Below are positions 8,330 through 17,834 of a DNA stretch of 64,000 nt, piece by piece. The stretch lies in the NCBI GenBank assembly GCA_021776805.1, contig JAJFFD010000104.1, positions 1 through 64,000 of the forward strand. The letters run 5' to 3'. How positions within the stretch are numbered: position 1 is the first letter of the stretch; each line of letters begins with the position of its first letter. The position numbers and the translations under genes were made by a program. A model generated the notes under the pieces. That model searched no databases, had not been told where the DNA came from, and was given only the letters and a program-made list of their open reading frames with translations. The DNA comes from Planctomycetota bacterium (GTDB lineage: Bacteria > Planctomycetota > UBA1135 > UBA2386).

Positions 8330-9301
8330 ATGGACGCAAGAATTGCACGCGCGCGCGCAATCGTGCAGCAAGAAGCCGCCGCCGTACAACAGGTCGGTGA
8401 GCGCATCGACGCAGAATTTGTCGCGGTCGTCGAGCAAATCGTCGATCTACCCGGTCGGGTCGTGACCACAGGCATGGGCAAGGCCGGCCTTATCGCCCAA
8501 AAGATCTCGGCTACCTTCGCCTCCACGGGCACTCAGTCCATCTACCTGCACCCGGCCGAAGCGATCCATGGCGACCTGGGCAGACTGAGTTCCGGGGATC
8601 TCCTCCTCGCCCTATCCAAGTCGGGTGAGACCGAGGAACTCCTGCGTCTTATGGCGCCGCTGAAGGCTCAGGGAGTACCGGTGGTAGCGATGACTCAGGG
8701 TCGGCAATCGAGCCTGGGGCAGCACGCGGACAGAGTCCTCGAATTGGGTTCCATCGAGGAGGCTGGCGACCTCGGCCTGGCTCCCAGCGCCTCGACTGCA
8801 GCGATGCTGGCCCTCGGCGACGCCTTGGCTCTGGTAGTCCAGGAGAGCAAGGACTTTGGCCCAGAGGATTTCGCCCGCTTCCACCCCGGCGGCGATCTCG
8901 GGCGACGCTTGATGAAGGTGGGTGAGCTGATGCGCCAAGCTGAACGCAATCCCCGGGTCGCCGCCGGCACAAGCATTCTCGAAACCCTCAAGACCATGAC
9001 CGATACGCCTGGTCGACCGGGTGCGGCGAGCATCGCGGACAGCACCGGCAGGTTGCTCGGTTTCTTTACGGACGGCGATCTACGGCGACTTCTGGAGAGC
9101 GAATCACGCCCGGACCTGAGCATCGCCATCGACGAAGTGATGACCCGCAGTCCTCTCAGTATTTCTCCGGATACCTACGCCAGCGAAGCCCTCGGACTAC
9201 TTCGTCAAAAGCGCGTTGACCAGATGCCAGTGGTGGACGGGGACAACATGCTGGTCGGACTTCTGGATGTGCAGGATCTTCTCGACCTGAAGATCGGATG
9301 A
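8330..9301 (+). CDS. kdsD: D-arabinose-5-phosphate isomerase (KpsF/GutQ family)
   Basis: Converts ribulose-5-phosphate to arabinose-5-phosphate for Kdo synthesis. The 323 residues show an SIS domain (TTGMGKAGLIAQKISATF near 46, then LSKSGETEELL near 95, FHPGGDLGRRL near 184) and two C-terminal CBS domains (about 200-323, second with the ADxMPVVD-like VDQMPVVDGDN). The gene opens the plus-strand LPS operon, 98 bases from divergent scpA, and its stop overlaps the kdsC start in ATGA. Confidence 0.94.
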   Translation: MDARIARARAIVQQEAAAVQQVGERIDAEFVAVVEQIVDLPGRVVTTGMGKAGLIAQKISATFASTGTQSIYLHPAEAIHGDLGRLSSGDLLLALSKSGETEELLRLMAPLKAQGVPVVAMTQGRQSSLGQHADRVLELGSIEEAGDLGLAPSASTAAMLALGDALALVVQESKDFGPEDFARFHPGGDLGRRLMKVGELMRQAERNPRVAAGTSILETLKTMTDTPGRPGAASIADSTGRLLGFFTDGDLRRLLESESRPDLSIAIDEVMTRSPLSISPDTYASEALGLLRQKRVDQMPVVDGDNMLVGLLDVQDLLDLKIG

Positions 9302-9834
9302 CCAAAGCTCCGCCGAAGCTCGAGACCCTCCGTCGAATCCGCCTCCTCATTTCGGATGTGGATGGCGTGCTAACCAATGGACACATTCAGTTCGACGGCG
9401 ATGGTCGCGAGCTCAAGACATTTCATGTGCACGATGGTGCCGGCTTTGTCTATTGGCATCGCAGTGGTGGAATCTCCAGCTTCATCTCAGGACGAAGCAG
9501 TCCGATAGTCCAAGCCCGTGCCGATGAGCTGGGCATCCACGAAGTGGTGCTGGGCACTCACGAAAAACGCGCTGTCATGGAGGAGATCCTGCAGCGGCGG
9601 GAGATCGCCGCGGATGAGGTCGCCTACGTGGGTGACGATCTCCTGGACCTGCCCGCCATGCGCAGGGTGAACTTTGCCGTGGCTCCGAAGGATGCCCGAC
9701 GAGAAGTCATCGAGGTTGCTCACTACGTGACGGATGCAGCGGGCGGGAGAGGGGTGATTCGCGAGGTCGTCGAGCTTCTACTCAAGGCCCAGGGTCGATG
9801 GGATGCTCTTGTCGAAAAGGGGGGCCGGCCCTGA
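9298..9834 (+). CDS. kdsC: 3-deoxy-D-manno-octulosonate 8-phosphate phosphatase
   Basis: A 178-residue HAD phosphatase removing phosphate from Kdo-8-P. Seen: nucleophile motif LLISDVDGVLTNG (D20, D22), the family-specific HVHDGAGF segment, SGRSSP (motif II), and VAYVGDDLLDLP (motif IV). Capless C1/C0 architecture and length match KdsC. It overlaps kdsD by four bases and the following gene by one base (TGATG), so the three are translationally coupled. Confidence 0.95.
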   Translation: MTKAPPKLETLRRIRLLISDVDGVLTNGHIQFDGDGRELKTFHVHDGAGFVYWHRSGGISSFISGRSSPIVQARADELGIHEVVLGTHEKRAVMEEILQRREIAADEVAYVGDDLLDLPAMRRVNFAVAPKDARREVIEVAHYVTDAAGGRGVIREVVELLLKAQGRWDALVEKGGRP

Positions 9835-12623
9835 TGCGCAAGATCCTGACCTTTCTGGCGCTCGTTTCCGTTTCCGCGGTCGTCTTGCACCTGACCATCG
9901 GCTTCGAAAACTTCACCGATGCGGTGGTTCGCGAAGGCGACCAACCGCTCACGCGCCCTGAGGAGGACAAGAAGAGCACCCCGCTCATGCAAACCGACAG
10001 AAAGGGACGTGAGCAAGAGGTCAACATCAGCGTCAGCGGCAAGCTGACGCTCCCCATGCGAGTGGAGAGAGTTGTCTTGGAGGGTGGCTACGAGCTGCTC
10101 ATCCCGCTCTACACTCTGCATGCGGAAGACAGCGAGCCAGTCGAGGACGACCTGTTCAGACTGGAAGGCGTGCGAGTGGTCTTCCAAGAAGCGGGGGTGG
10201 ACGAGAACGGGGTACCAACCGCAGTTGATGTCGGCGAACTGGTCGCATCCACAGCCTTCGTGCAACTGGGACGCGACGCTAACGGCGCCCCATCCGCCAT
10301 CAAAGAAGACAAGGATATCGATCTGCGCGACGTTGAATTCACGACGCAGCCCGGTGCTCGCATCAAGAACATGCACTTGACTGTGGACCGGATCCTGGTG
10401 CGGAGTTCGGAAGAGAGCACGCGGTTGCGCACGCCAACCGCTGACCAACGCTTCGAACTGACGATTCGTGACAAGGACGAGATCGTCATGACGGGCCGCG
10501 GCCTCGACGCGACCATTCCCTCCGACCGAGTTGATCCTGCCACTCGCCAAATGCAGATCAATGTGCTGTCTGAGCCTGTCCTGCAGCGGGCGGACCTGTC
10601 CCTGAAGGCCAGCGGTGAGCTCGCCTATCGAGAATCGATGGCCAGCGGAGTGGCGAAGATCTCGCTCGCGGAGGATGTTGAGATCCGTGGTCTCGCCGGA
10701 TCGGATCTTGGTGACATGGTCGCCAAAGGCGATCAACTCGATGCGGTGCTCGTTCGCCGCGGCTCGGGCCAATCGAGCGGAGCTGTCTGGCAGAGCATCC
10801 GCCTGGGCGGAGAGAACGTGGCTCTCAGCTCCCAGGACCTGGCCCTGCGCTGCCGCCAAATGGACGTCTCGCCAGGTGTCGGTGGCGATCCCTATCTGAT
10901 TACCGCCGATGGCCTCGGTTCCCCCGTGACCCTCGAACAGGGTGGGGCCAACAGCCTGGCCTTCAGCGCCAGCGGGCGCATCCATCTCTGTCGCGTTCAC
11001 CAGTACTTCGATCCGATCTACCGTGGCTTCGGGATTCCCGCGGGCTCCACGAGTAGCTGGGCGAGTCAGTTGATCATCTTCGAAGGCGATTCCGTGGTTG
11101 AAGACGAGGGCAGTGGCCTCTTCATCAGCGCCAGCGACGGCATGCAGCTGCTCCGTTCGGATGTCAGCACCGGACCATCTCTGGCCATGGGCCTCGGTAA
11201 GGTGGCCGTGACCAACACCGATTTGCAGATGTCGGGCAATGCTGGCTTCACTCTCTGGCAACAGCCATTGGAGCAGAAGCTGCGGCTCGGGCCGGCCATA
11301 GCCAGCGCCAACCATGCCTTCTCTCTCGACTCGGCAGATGGCCTGAGCTTTAGCGGGCATGGTCTCTGCCAGGTTCTGCAGGCTGCGGATGGACACGCGG
11401 CGATGACTCTGGAATCTCCCCTCGAAGACCTGGTCCTCGAGCAGGAGAGCGCTCGACTCGAAGGTGTCCGCCGCCTCGAGGCAGAGCTTTTCGAGGGCAA
11501 GCCCACCAGCCTCTTCGCAACCGGCACAGAATGCCATCTCGAGCGCAAGACCAGCGACCCAGCGGAGAGCATCGAGGGCTTCGCCAGCAGCATCAGTAGC
11601 AGCGATGGCCGTAACTTCGCACTCCTGGGCAGTCCGGCCAGGCTCAACCGAGAATTGGATGGCAGCAAGCTGGAAGCCCCCACCATCGACATCTATCAGA
11701 TCGCCGAGGGTGAAGTCATGGTCCTTGCCGAGGGACCGGAGGATAGTCAGGCGAAGGTGTACCTCATCCAAGAGGCTGCTGAGAGCGGAGCGAATGCGAG
11801 CAGGATTCAACTCGAAGCCAATAGCATCCGCCTACTTCCGCGGCTCGTGCCCACAGATGTCCGTAGGTTGGCGAGCCTGCACCTGGGTGCCCCTGGCATG
11901 TCGGTGGACCAGCCGCATGTGTTGGCCAGCAACAAGGTAAGCGTCACCCAGGAGGCGGAGGATGGCAGCCTCTTGGCCAGGGCCTATGGCGATGCCTTCT
12001 TGATGCGCATATCCGAACGGGCCGGGCTCCTCACCGGTGCGCCGGCAATCATTCAGCGCAACCAAGAGGACGGCAAGCAGGTCACGGCACGGGCGCGCAA
12101 GGTCCGCTTTGAAAGCGCTCTCGATGGGGATCCGGTCATGGTCCTACGGCCGACCCCAGGCTACCCCCCGGTACTCGAGGTCTCAGGACTCTCCGGCGAT
12201 GAGTTTGGGGACTTTGAAAACATTCGCGTAACCTGTCAGGGTGATATCTACGCACACCCGGACAAGGTCGACTTCCTCGGCGCCGTCGAAGTCGAGCAGC
12301 TCGATGCGGAAGGCAATGTGGATCCGAGCATGAGCCTGACTGCTGATCGAATGGAGATGCTCAGCGATGGCCGACAACTGCGAGAGATCGTCGCCTACGG
12401 CGATGCGGAGTTCAGTTTCAACCAAGTCCAAGCATCCGGCGATCGACTCATCATCGATGTGGTCGAAACCTCTTGCCTGGCCATCGGAGATGGACGCAAT
12501 GTGCACATCGTCTACCCGGGCTCCTTGTTCAGAGCGAGGATGCTCGAGATCAACTACAGGAGCATGGATCTGAAGTCCTGGCTCGGAAACCACGAGATTG
12601 GCCCTGTGATCCGGAGTCGATGA
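9834..12623 (+). CDS. Very large LptC/OstA-like LPS-export protein
   Basis: A 929-residue protein with a single N-terminal membrane anchor or signal (KILTFLALVSVSAVVLHLTI, residues 3-22) and then a beta-rich extracytoplasmic remainder. The C-terminal 150 residues show the OstA/LptA pattern: SLTADRMEMLSDGRQL, then IVAYGDAEFSFNQVQASGDR. Earlier segments repeat similar strand patterns (DKDEIVMTGRG, LKASGELAYRE). Ordinary LptC and LptA are each about 190 residues, so this is four to five times longer. Position between kdsC and lptD, with a TGATG junction before and an ATGA junction after, supports a role in carrying LPS across the periplasm. I infer an LptC-anchor plus extended OstA bridge; no separate lptA is present here. 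The ATG at 9834 follows AAGGGGGG and removes a 12-residue extension inside kdsC. Confidence 0.75.
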   Translation: MRKILTFLALVSVSAVVLHLTIGFENFTDAVVREGDQPLTRPEEDKKSTPLMQTDRKGREQEVNISVSGKLTLPMRVERVVLEGGYELLIPLYTLHAEDSEPVEDDLFRLEGVRVVFQEAGVDENGVPTAVDVGELVASTAFVQLGRDANGAPSAIKEDKDIDLRDVEFTTQPGARIKNMHLTVDRILVRSSEESTRLRTPTADQRFELTIRDKDEIVMTGRGLDATIPSDRVDPATRQMQINVLSEPVLQRADLSLKASGELAYRESMASGVAKISLAEDVEIRGLAGSDLGDMVAKGDQLDAVLVRRGSGQSSGAVWQSIRLGGENVALSSQDLALRCRQMDVSPGVGGDPYLITADGLGSPVTLEQGGANSLAFSASGRIHLCRVHQYFDPIYRGFGIPAGSTSSWASQLIIFEGDSVVEDEGSGLFISASDGMQLLRSDVSTGPSLAMGLGKVAVTNTDLQMSGNAGFTLWQQPLEQKLRLGPAIASANHAFSLDSADGLSFSGHGLCQVLQAADGHAAMTLESPLEDLVLEQESARLEGVRRLEAELFEGKPTSLFATGTECHLERKTSDPAESIEGFASSISSSDGRNFALLGSPARLNRELDGSKLEAPTIDIYQIAEGEVMVLAEGPEDSQAKVYLIQEAAESGANASRIQLEANSIRLLPRLVPTDVRRLASLHLGAPGMSVDQPHVLASNKVSVTQEAEDGSLLARAYGDAFLMRISERAGLLTGAPAIIQRNQEDGKQVTARARKVRFESALDGDPVMVLRPTPGYPPVLEVSGLSGDEFGDFENIRVTCQGDIYAHPDKVDFLGAVEVEQLDAEGNVDPSMSLTADRMEMLSDGRQLREIVAYGDAEFSFNQVQASGDRLIIDVVETSCLAIGDGRNVHIVYPGSLFRARMLEINYRSMDLKSWLGNHEIGPVIRSR

Positions 12624-15109
12624 GGGCAATTAGGCGGTCATGGGGGGCCTTGCTCGCAGTCTTCTGGTCGGGAGCGGTCTGCCTGTCGGCAACTGCCCAG
12701 CAAGCTCCGCAGTGGATCTTCGAGCAGGGCTTCATGGAGACGAACACTCAGGGTGATCACAAGGAGACTCTGATCAGCGGTGGATTCCGTGTGGCGCGGC
12801 GCGATGGCAGCCTGGAGTTCCGCTCCGACCGAGCATTCATTCTCGCTGACCGCCAAGAACTCGAAGCTCTGATCGCGCAAGGTCGCGGCGACAATGGCCT
12901 GCCGACCCGTGGGACCACAGCCCCCGATCCCAGACGTCGCCTGAGCGATGAAGTCCTGCGCCAGCGACTCAATTCCTTCCTCGCCGCCGCCGGGCGCGCT
13001 CCAGATCCCAATGCCCCTCAGGATGTTGCCAACGAATTCCCCCTGCGCCTGGCACATACCATCTACATGGAAGGCAATGTGGTCGTCGTCAGGGACGGGG
13101 TCGAAGTGATCCGTGCTGAGACCATGTTCATCTCACTGATCGATGATCGGGTGGTCATGACCGAGGTTGAGCTGCGACTGCAGAGCCTTAGCAGCAGCAA
13201 CAGTATTCGCACGGTCACTCTGCGCGGCGAGCGCCTCATTCGTGAAGGCAAACGCATGCATGGGCGCAACATCTCGGTCACCTCCAGCCCCGAGGGTCGC
13301 CCGGCCTTCGAGGTTTTCAGTGGCGAAGTCGAAGTCATCGAGCGGGGCACGGAGTTCGAGATTCGCAGCCGGGACAACTCCCTCGTCATCGAGGGAATCC
13401 CGGTTCTCCCTCTACCCGCAACCAGCTTCTTCAGCTCTGACCAGGCACAGATACCGATCAAGAGTGCTTCCGCAGGCTACTCCGGTGAGGAAGGTGGGGA
13501 AGGCGAGATCATTCTCGGTGGCTCGCTGAACAACATCCTGTCGCCGATTCACGAGTCGCTGACCGGTCGGCCTGGCAGCGAGGTGCGCGGTGATTGGGAG
13601 CTTGGCCTGGGCTACATTCACGAGCGTGGCTATCCGATCCGGCCCAAGCTCGACTACCGGGCAGAGGGCCTTTATCGGGGCGAGACGGAGTACTTCAGCC
13701 TCAACGATCGCGGTGAGAACATCGGTGACATCCGCAATCGCCTGGATGGGAGCCTGATCGATGACAGCAATCGCTTCCTGCTCAAGTCCGAGAACCGGGT
13801 CTACCTTGGCGAGAACACGACCTTGGACCTGAGCATGTTCAACGCCAGTGACCCAGCGGTCTACTCGGAGTTCTTCCGGAGCGAGTACTACACCAATGAA
13901 CGGCCCGAGACGAGCGCACGCCTGAGGCACGCGCAGAAGAACTTCATCGCCACCGTAGGCGGGCGCTGGAACATGGCGGACTTCTCTTACGATTCGAGCC
14001 GGGAGTTGGCGCCTCGCTTCGTGGAGGAGTTGCCCGAGTTCACCGCGGACCTGTTCTCACAGCCGATCGCAGACCTCCCCGGCGATACGAGTCTGCTGCT
14101 GTCCTCTTCGACCAATGTCGCACAATTCCGCTCTGACTATGACGAGAGCGTGCCACGGGTCGATGACAAGACCTTCCGTGTCGACCAGGAATTCGAGCTG
14201 AGCGCACCATTCCGCTTCGCCGGGATGACCCTGACTCCCCATACCAGCGCCCGCATCACGCATTTCAGCGACACTGCCAACAACGGCGATAGCCGCGATC
14301 GCTGGAGTTTTGCCAGCGGTGTCACCCTCGGCAGCCGCTTCAGCAAGGCCTGGCGCTGGCGGGACGCCTCGGGAACCGCTCAGGCCTTCCGCCACGTGAT
14401 CTCCCCCACCGTCAGCTTCGACCATATCTACAAAGTTGACGGCGATCCGATGGACTACAACCAGTTCGACTTGATCGACAGCCTCGACGAGCGCTCGAAC
14501 ATCCGGCTCGGCGTTCTACAGCGCTTCCAACGGCGCGATGGCGAACGCGGCCTTGGCGAGACTCGCGAGATTCTCTGGCTGGATCTTGCGCAGAACTTCA
14601 CCCCCAACTCCGAGCGCGACAACAACGGACATACCCTCGGACTGGGGGAATTCGAACTCATCGCCCGCCCGGGCAATGACCTCTTTCCGGTTGATACAGA
14701 GTTCGTAGTCGAAGGGGAGCAGGACTGGAATGACGACATCCTGCGCACCTTTAACACCTACATGAGTGTCAGGATGGGCGCCCGCTACTATGTGGGCTAC
14801 CGCACGGATGAGATGGTCGACGGCTCGATCGGCTACGGGGTGAGCGGTGAAATCCGCGATCGCTGGCTTGTGAACTTTCGATCCCAGTACGACCTTGAAG
14901 CCAATGAGAGCTTGAACTACGACGTTCTGCTGACGCGTCGAGATCCGAACTGGAACATCTCCCTCAATCTGCGCTACGACAACGTGCGAGACGAGACGGC
15001 TATCTCCATCAACTTCGAGCCGACCTTCGGCGGCCTGTTCTCAACTCGAGCTGATCGCCGAGCCCAGGGGAACGGCCTCTTCGGCCCAGGAAAGTACAGC
15101 TCCTACTAG
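12620..15109 (+). CDS. lptD: LPS-assembly outer membrane protein LptD
   Basis: LptD is the outer-membrane beta-barrel that inserts LPS into the outer leaflet. From ATG at 12620 the protein has 829 residues with a signal peptide (GALLAVFWSGAVCLSATAQQ). An N-terminal OstA domain (HTIYMEGNVVVVRDGVEV and FSGEVEVIERGTEF, about 150-260) precedes a barrel rich in alternating strands that ends in an aromatic-terminated segment (NISLNLRYDNVRDETAISI and a final Tyr). LptD cysteine pairs known from E. coli are not evident. The start overlaps the preceding stop as ATGA. Convergent with ettA, only seven bases apart. Confidence 0.85.
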   Translation: MRAIRRSWGALLAVFWSGAVCLSATAQQAPQWIFEQGFMETNTQGDHKETLISGGFRVARRDGSLEFRSDRAFILADRQELEALIAQGRGDNGLPTRGTTAPDPRRRLSDEVLRQRLNSFLAAAGRAPDPNAPQDVANEFPLRLAHTIYMEGNVVVVRDGVEVIRAETMFISLIDDRVVMTEVELRLQSLSSSNSIRTVTLRGERLIREGKRMHGRNISVTSSPEGRPAFEVFSGEVEVIERGTEFEIRSRDNSLVIEGIPVLPLPATSFFSSDQAQIPIKSASAGYSGEEGGEGEIILGGSLNNILSPIHESLTGRPGSEVRGDWELGLGYIHERGYPIRPKLDYRAEGLYRGETEYFSLNDRGENIGDIRNRLDGSLIDDSNRFLLKSENRVYLGENTTLDLSMFNASDPAVYSEFFRSEYYTNERPETSARLRHAQKNFIATVGGRWNMADFSYDSSRELAPRFVEELPEFTADLFSQPIADLPGDTSLLLSSSTNVAQFRSDYDESVPRVDDKTFRVDQEFELSAPFRFAGMTLTPHTSARITHFSDTANNGDSRDRWSFASGVTLGSRFSKAWRWRDASGTAQAFRHVISPTVSFDHIYKVDGDPMDYNQFDLIDSLDERSNIRLGVLQRFQRRDGERGLGETREILWLDLAQNFTPNSERDNNGHTLGLGEFELIARPGNDLFPVDTEFVVEGEQDWNDDILRTFNTYMSVRMGARYYVGYRTDEMVDGSIGYGVSGEIRDRWLVNFRSQYDLEANESLNYDVLLTRRDPNWNISLNLRYDNVRDETAISINFEPTFGGLFSTRADRRAQGNGLFGPGKYSSY

Positions 15110-15116
15110 CGGCTTG

Positions 15117-16706
15117 CTAGAGGCTGTCGAGGAACTTGCCAGGCTCGTAGTTGCCCAGATCGATGATCCGTGTGCAGACACGGTCAAGGAAGTAGCGATC
15201 GTGACTCACGATCACCATGCAACCGGGGAAGTTCTGAATTCCTTCCTCGAGAACGCGCAGAGTGTCCAAGTCCAAGTCGTTGGTTGGTTCATCGAGAAGA
15301 ATCAGGTTGCCGCCCTGTCTGAGGAGCTTGGCAAGCTGAAGCCTGTTGCGCTGCCCGCCGGAGAGGCTGCCGACGAGCTGCTGCTGCATAGGTCCGGTGA
15401 AGTTGAACTTGGCGACGTAACTCCGGCTGTTGATCTCGCTCTTGCCGAGCTTGAGGAATTCGTGCCCCCCACTGATCTCCTCCCAGACTGAGTTTTCTGG
15501 GTCCAGAGATTCACGCTCCTGATCCACATAGCAGAGTTGGACGGTCTCACCGACGGTGACCGTGCCAGAATCCGGCTTCAGGGCACCGGTGATCATCTTC
15601 AGGAGCGTTGTCTTGCCTGTGCCGTTCGGACCGACGATGCCCAGGATGTCACCGGGCTGCAAGTCGAAGGAGATGTTCTCGAGCACGTTCTTGTCCGCCT
15701 CGTAGGCGAAGGTCAGCTGCTTGAAACGCAAGACCAGATCACCCAGACGTCGCCCAGAAGGGATGTGCAGCTCGACGCTACCATCCTTCTCCTCGACCTC
15801 CTCGGTCAGCATGCTCTCGTAGTTCTTGATTCGTGACTTGTTCTTGGCAGTCCGCGCCTTCGGATTCATCCGGATCCACTCGAGTTCGCGCTCGAGGAAC
15901 TTGCCACGCGCCTTCTCCTGGCTTTCCTGCTGGCGCATGCGGGTGGCCTTGGCCTCCAGGTAGTCGGAGTAGTTCCCCTTGTACGGAATCGCCTGGCTAT
16001 GGAAGATCTCGAGCATCCAACTCACGACTCGATCGAGAAAGAAGCGATCGTGGGTGATGACAATCACCGTTCCCTTGTACTCAGCCAGAGTCTGTTCGAG
16101 CCAAGACACGGACTCGACATCCAGGTGGTTGGTCGGCTCATCGAGCAGGAGAAGATCCGGATGCTCCAACAAGACCTTACAGAGGGCGACTCTGCGCTTT
16201 TCTCCACCGGAGCACTCTCCCACTACCGCATCTGCTGGCGGCAGGTGCAACTTGCTCATGGCCACTTCGACGTGCCGATCTATCTCGTAGGCGTCGCGAG
16301 CATCGATCTCAGTCTGCACCCTGTCGAATTCGGCCATGACCTTCTCCATCTCGTCTGGAGACATGTCCTCACCCAGCTTCAGGCCCAGAGCCTCTTGCTG
16401 TTCGAGCAGAGCCCTCAGGGGCGCAACCGCCATCTCCACGTTCTCGCGGACGGTCTTGTCCTCAGCTAGATGTGGCTCCTGCGCCACGAGGCCGATGCTT
16501 ACGCCGTCCTCAGCCCAGGCCTCGCCCTCATCGGGCTTCTCCTCACCCGCCATGATTCGCAGCAGGGTGGACTTACCGGCACCATTGGCGCCAATCACGC
16601 CGATCTTCGCACCGGCGTGAAAGACGAGATTCACATCCTTGAGAACCGGCTTCTGGCTGTAGCTCTTGGAGAGGCCCTCCAGGTGAAAGATGTTTTGCTC
16701 GCTCAT
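15117..16706 (-). CDS. ettA: ABC-F translation factor EttA
   Basis: A soluble 529-residue ABC-F ATPase that gates entry into the elongation cycle in E. coli. Two ATPase cassettes are present: Walker A GANGAGKST and GPNGTGKTT, signatures ECSGGEKRRVAL and SLSGGQRNRLQLA, Walker B LLLLDEPTNHLD and LILLDEPTNDLD. Between them is the charged arm and linker with the P-site tRNA interaction motif region (MNPKARTAKNKSRI). No membrane segments. ATG at 16706 is preferred; a TTG seven codons upstream is also open. Divergent from tatA. Confidence 0.93.
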   Translation of the reverse strand: MSEQNIFHLEGLSKSYSQKPVLKDVNLVFHAGAKIGVIGANGAGKSTLLRIMAGEEKPDEGEAWAEDGVSIGLVAQEPHLAEDKTVRENVEMAVAPLRALLEQQEALGLKLGEDMSPDEMEKVMAEFDRVQTEIDARDAYEIDRHVEVAMSKLHLPPADAVVGECSGGEKRRVALCKVLLEHPDLLLLDEPTNHLDVESVSWLEQTLAEYKGTVIVITHDRFFLDRVVSWMLEIFHSQAIPYKGNYSDYLEAKATRMRQQESQEKARGKFLERELEWIRMNPKARTAKNKSRIKNYESMLTEEVEEKDGSVELHIPSGRRLGDLVLRFKQLTFAYEADKNVLENISFDLQPGDILGIVGPNGTGKTTLLKMITGALKPDSGTVTVGETVQLCYVDQERESLDPENSVWEEISGGHEFLKLGKSEINSRSYVAKFNFTGPMQQQLVGSLSGGQRNRLQLAKLLRQGGNLILLDEPTNDLDLDTLRVLEEGIQNFPGCMVIVSHDRYFLDRVCTRIIDLGNYEPGKFLDSL

Positions 16707-16737
16707 CGGGGCGGGGAGGTTAACCAATCGCTGAGCG

Positions 16738-16765
16738 GTTGACAGCCAAAGATTGGCAACTGATC
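16738..16765 (+). promoter_or_regulatory. Candidate sigma-70-type promoter for tatA
   Basis: TTGACA at 16738-16743 is a perfect -35 box; TGATCA at 16760-16765, sixteen bases on, is a weak -10 box. Initiation about seven bases later would fall next to the tatA ATG at 16774, which lacks a ribosome binding site, so a leaderless transcript is possible. An imperfect inverted repeat (CAATCGCT-G-AGCGGTTG, 16724-16740) overlaps it. Sequence inspection only. Confidence 0.3.
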
Positions 16766-16773
16766 ATCCCTGA

Positions 16774-17169
16774 ATGGTCCCCTCCGCAATCACCCTAGCC
16801 CTTGGCCTCCCCGGCACGACAGAGTGGGTGATCATCCTCGTCCTGGGCCTGCTGCTCTTCGGGCGGCGACTGCCGGATGTGGGTCGTAGCCTGGGCAAGA
16901 CCATCCGCGAACTCCGCGGGGGTATGGACAAGTTCCGCCAGGAGCTGAATTCGGACAAGGACTTCCGCGAGGCTCAGGAAGCTCTGCGGGATGTCAAAAA
17001 GGCCGTCGACGCCCCTCGCAAGTTTGCCGATCCCAAGCGCTTGATCACCGACTTGGCCAAGTCAGAGCCTGTCCCTGATCCGGTGGCCGAGGAGATCCCT
17101 GACAAGGTGATCAAAGCTGTCGAGATTGATAAGACCCCCGAGCCAGAAGATCGGGTCGAGCCCGGCTAG
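16774..17169 (+). CDS. tatA: Sec-independent translocase TatA/TatB-family protein
   Basis: Twin-arginine translocation pore subunit, 131 residues. Seen: the N-terminal transmembrane helix (TTEWVIILVLGLLLFG, residues 15-30), the hinge FGRRLPDVGRSLG, then an amphipathic helix TIRELRGGMDKFRQEL and an acidic, proline-rich tail. A TatA/TatB distinction is uncertain: length fits either. No tatC adjoins. Its stop shares a CTAG with the convergent MshEN gene. Confidence 0.9.
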   Translation: MVPSAITLALGLPGTTEWVIILVLGLLLFGRRLPDVGRSLGKTIRELRGGMDKFRQELNSDKDFREAQEALRDVKKAVDAPRKFADPKRLITDLAKSEPVPDPVAEEIPDKVIKAVEIDKTPEPEDRVEPG

Positions 17170-17771
17170 CCTTCCTTCTTGCCGTCGATGGAGCTTCGCA
17201 CCATCGCATCGCCCGCATCGAAGATGTTGGCCCAATCGCCTTCGCCATCCTTCGCCCCCGCTTGCGGAGCTACCTCGCGGGACTTGGCCTCGAGAGCAGC
17301 CTGGTGATCCTTTTGCCACTGGGCGAAGTCCGGGAAGAGCTCGCCGAGCACCCGCTTGTTCTCCGAAATGAGGCCGACATAGGGGAAGAGCTCGACCTTG
17401 CACTCCTTCTGGATCTTGGACAAGACTTCGAAGGGCGTCAGGATCGGCATGATCACCGTCATGATGTTGCCCAGATTGTCCATGGGCACGATCAGGTTCT
17501 CAAAGAGGATCTGCTTGGGTATGCCATCCCGAGCGGTGTCACTGATCTCGTAGTTCCCAGCCATGATGAAAGGCAGCTGGAAGTTCTCGACCACCATCTT
17601 TGATAGATCCCACTCGGTGATGTTGCCACCACTGACCAGGAGATCGACAAAGGATTCGCCGTGCCTGTCCTGAGTGTACAGAGCGTCGGTGATGACATCC
17701 GTGGGAACGGCGCCCTTGTGTGTCAGCACTTCTGCCAGACGAATGGAGGTGAGCTTCTCTAGCCCTTTCAC
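17166..17771 (-). CDS. Stand-alone MshEN/GspE N-terminal domain protein
   Basis: A 201-residue soluble protein matching the N-terminal domain of type II secretion/type IV pilus ATPases (LAEVLTHKGAVPTDVITDAL, then LVSGGNITEWDLSKMV and a LIVPMDNLGNIMTVIM strand), the fold that binds cyclic di-GMP in MshE. No ATPase domain follows. The GTG start at 17771 lies 63 bases after the lipid-transporter gene, in the same reading frame, with an open but startless frame in between. A role in c-di-GMP sensing is only inference from the family. Confidence 0.75.
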   Translation of the reverse strand: MKGLEKLTSIRLAEVLTHKGAVPTDVITDALYTQDRHGESFVDLLVSGGNITEWDLSKMVVENFQLPFIMAGNYEISDTARDGIPKQILFENLIVPMDNLGNIMTVIMPILTPFEVLSKIQKECKVELFPYVGLISENKRVLGELFPDFAQWQKDHQAALEAKSREVAPQAGAKDGEGDWANIFDAGDAMVRSSIDGKKEG

Positions 17772-17834
17772 CTCGGAGTTATCGGCCTCTGCGGAAGAAG
17801 CCTTGAGAAGGCTGAGGGCCAGCTGGGCCCCGAC

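Noticed and set aside
9723-11810. 695-codon minus-strand frame opposite the LptC/OstA-like gene
   Set aside because: Low-complexity antisense translation; the plus-strand gene fits its coupled operon and has an export signal and OstA pattern.
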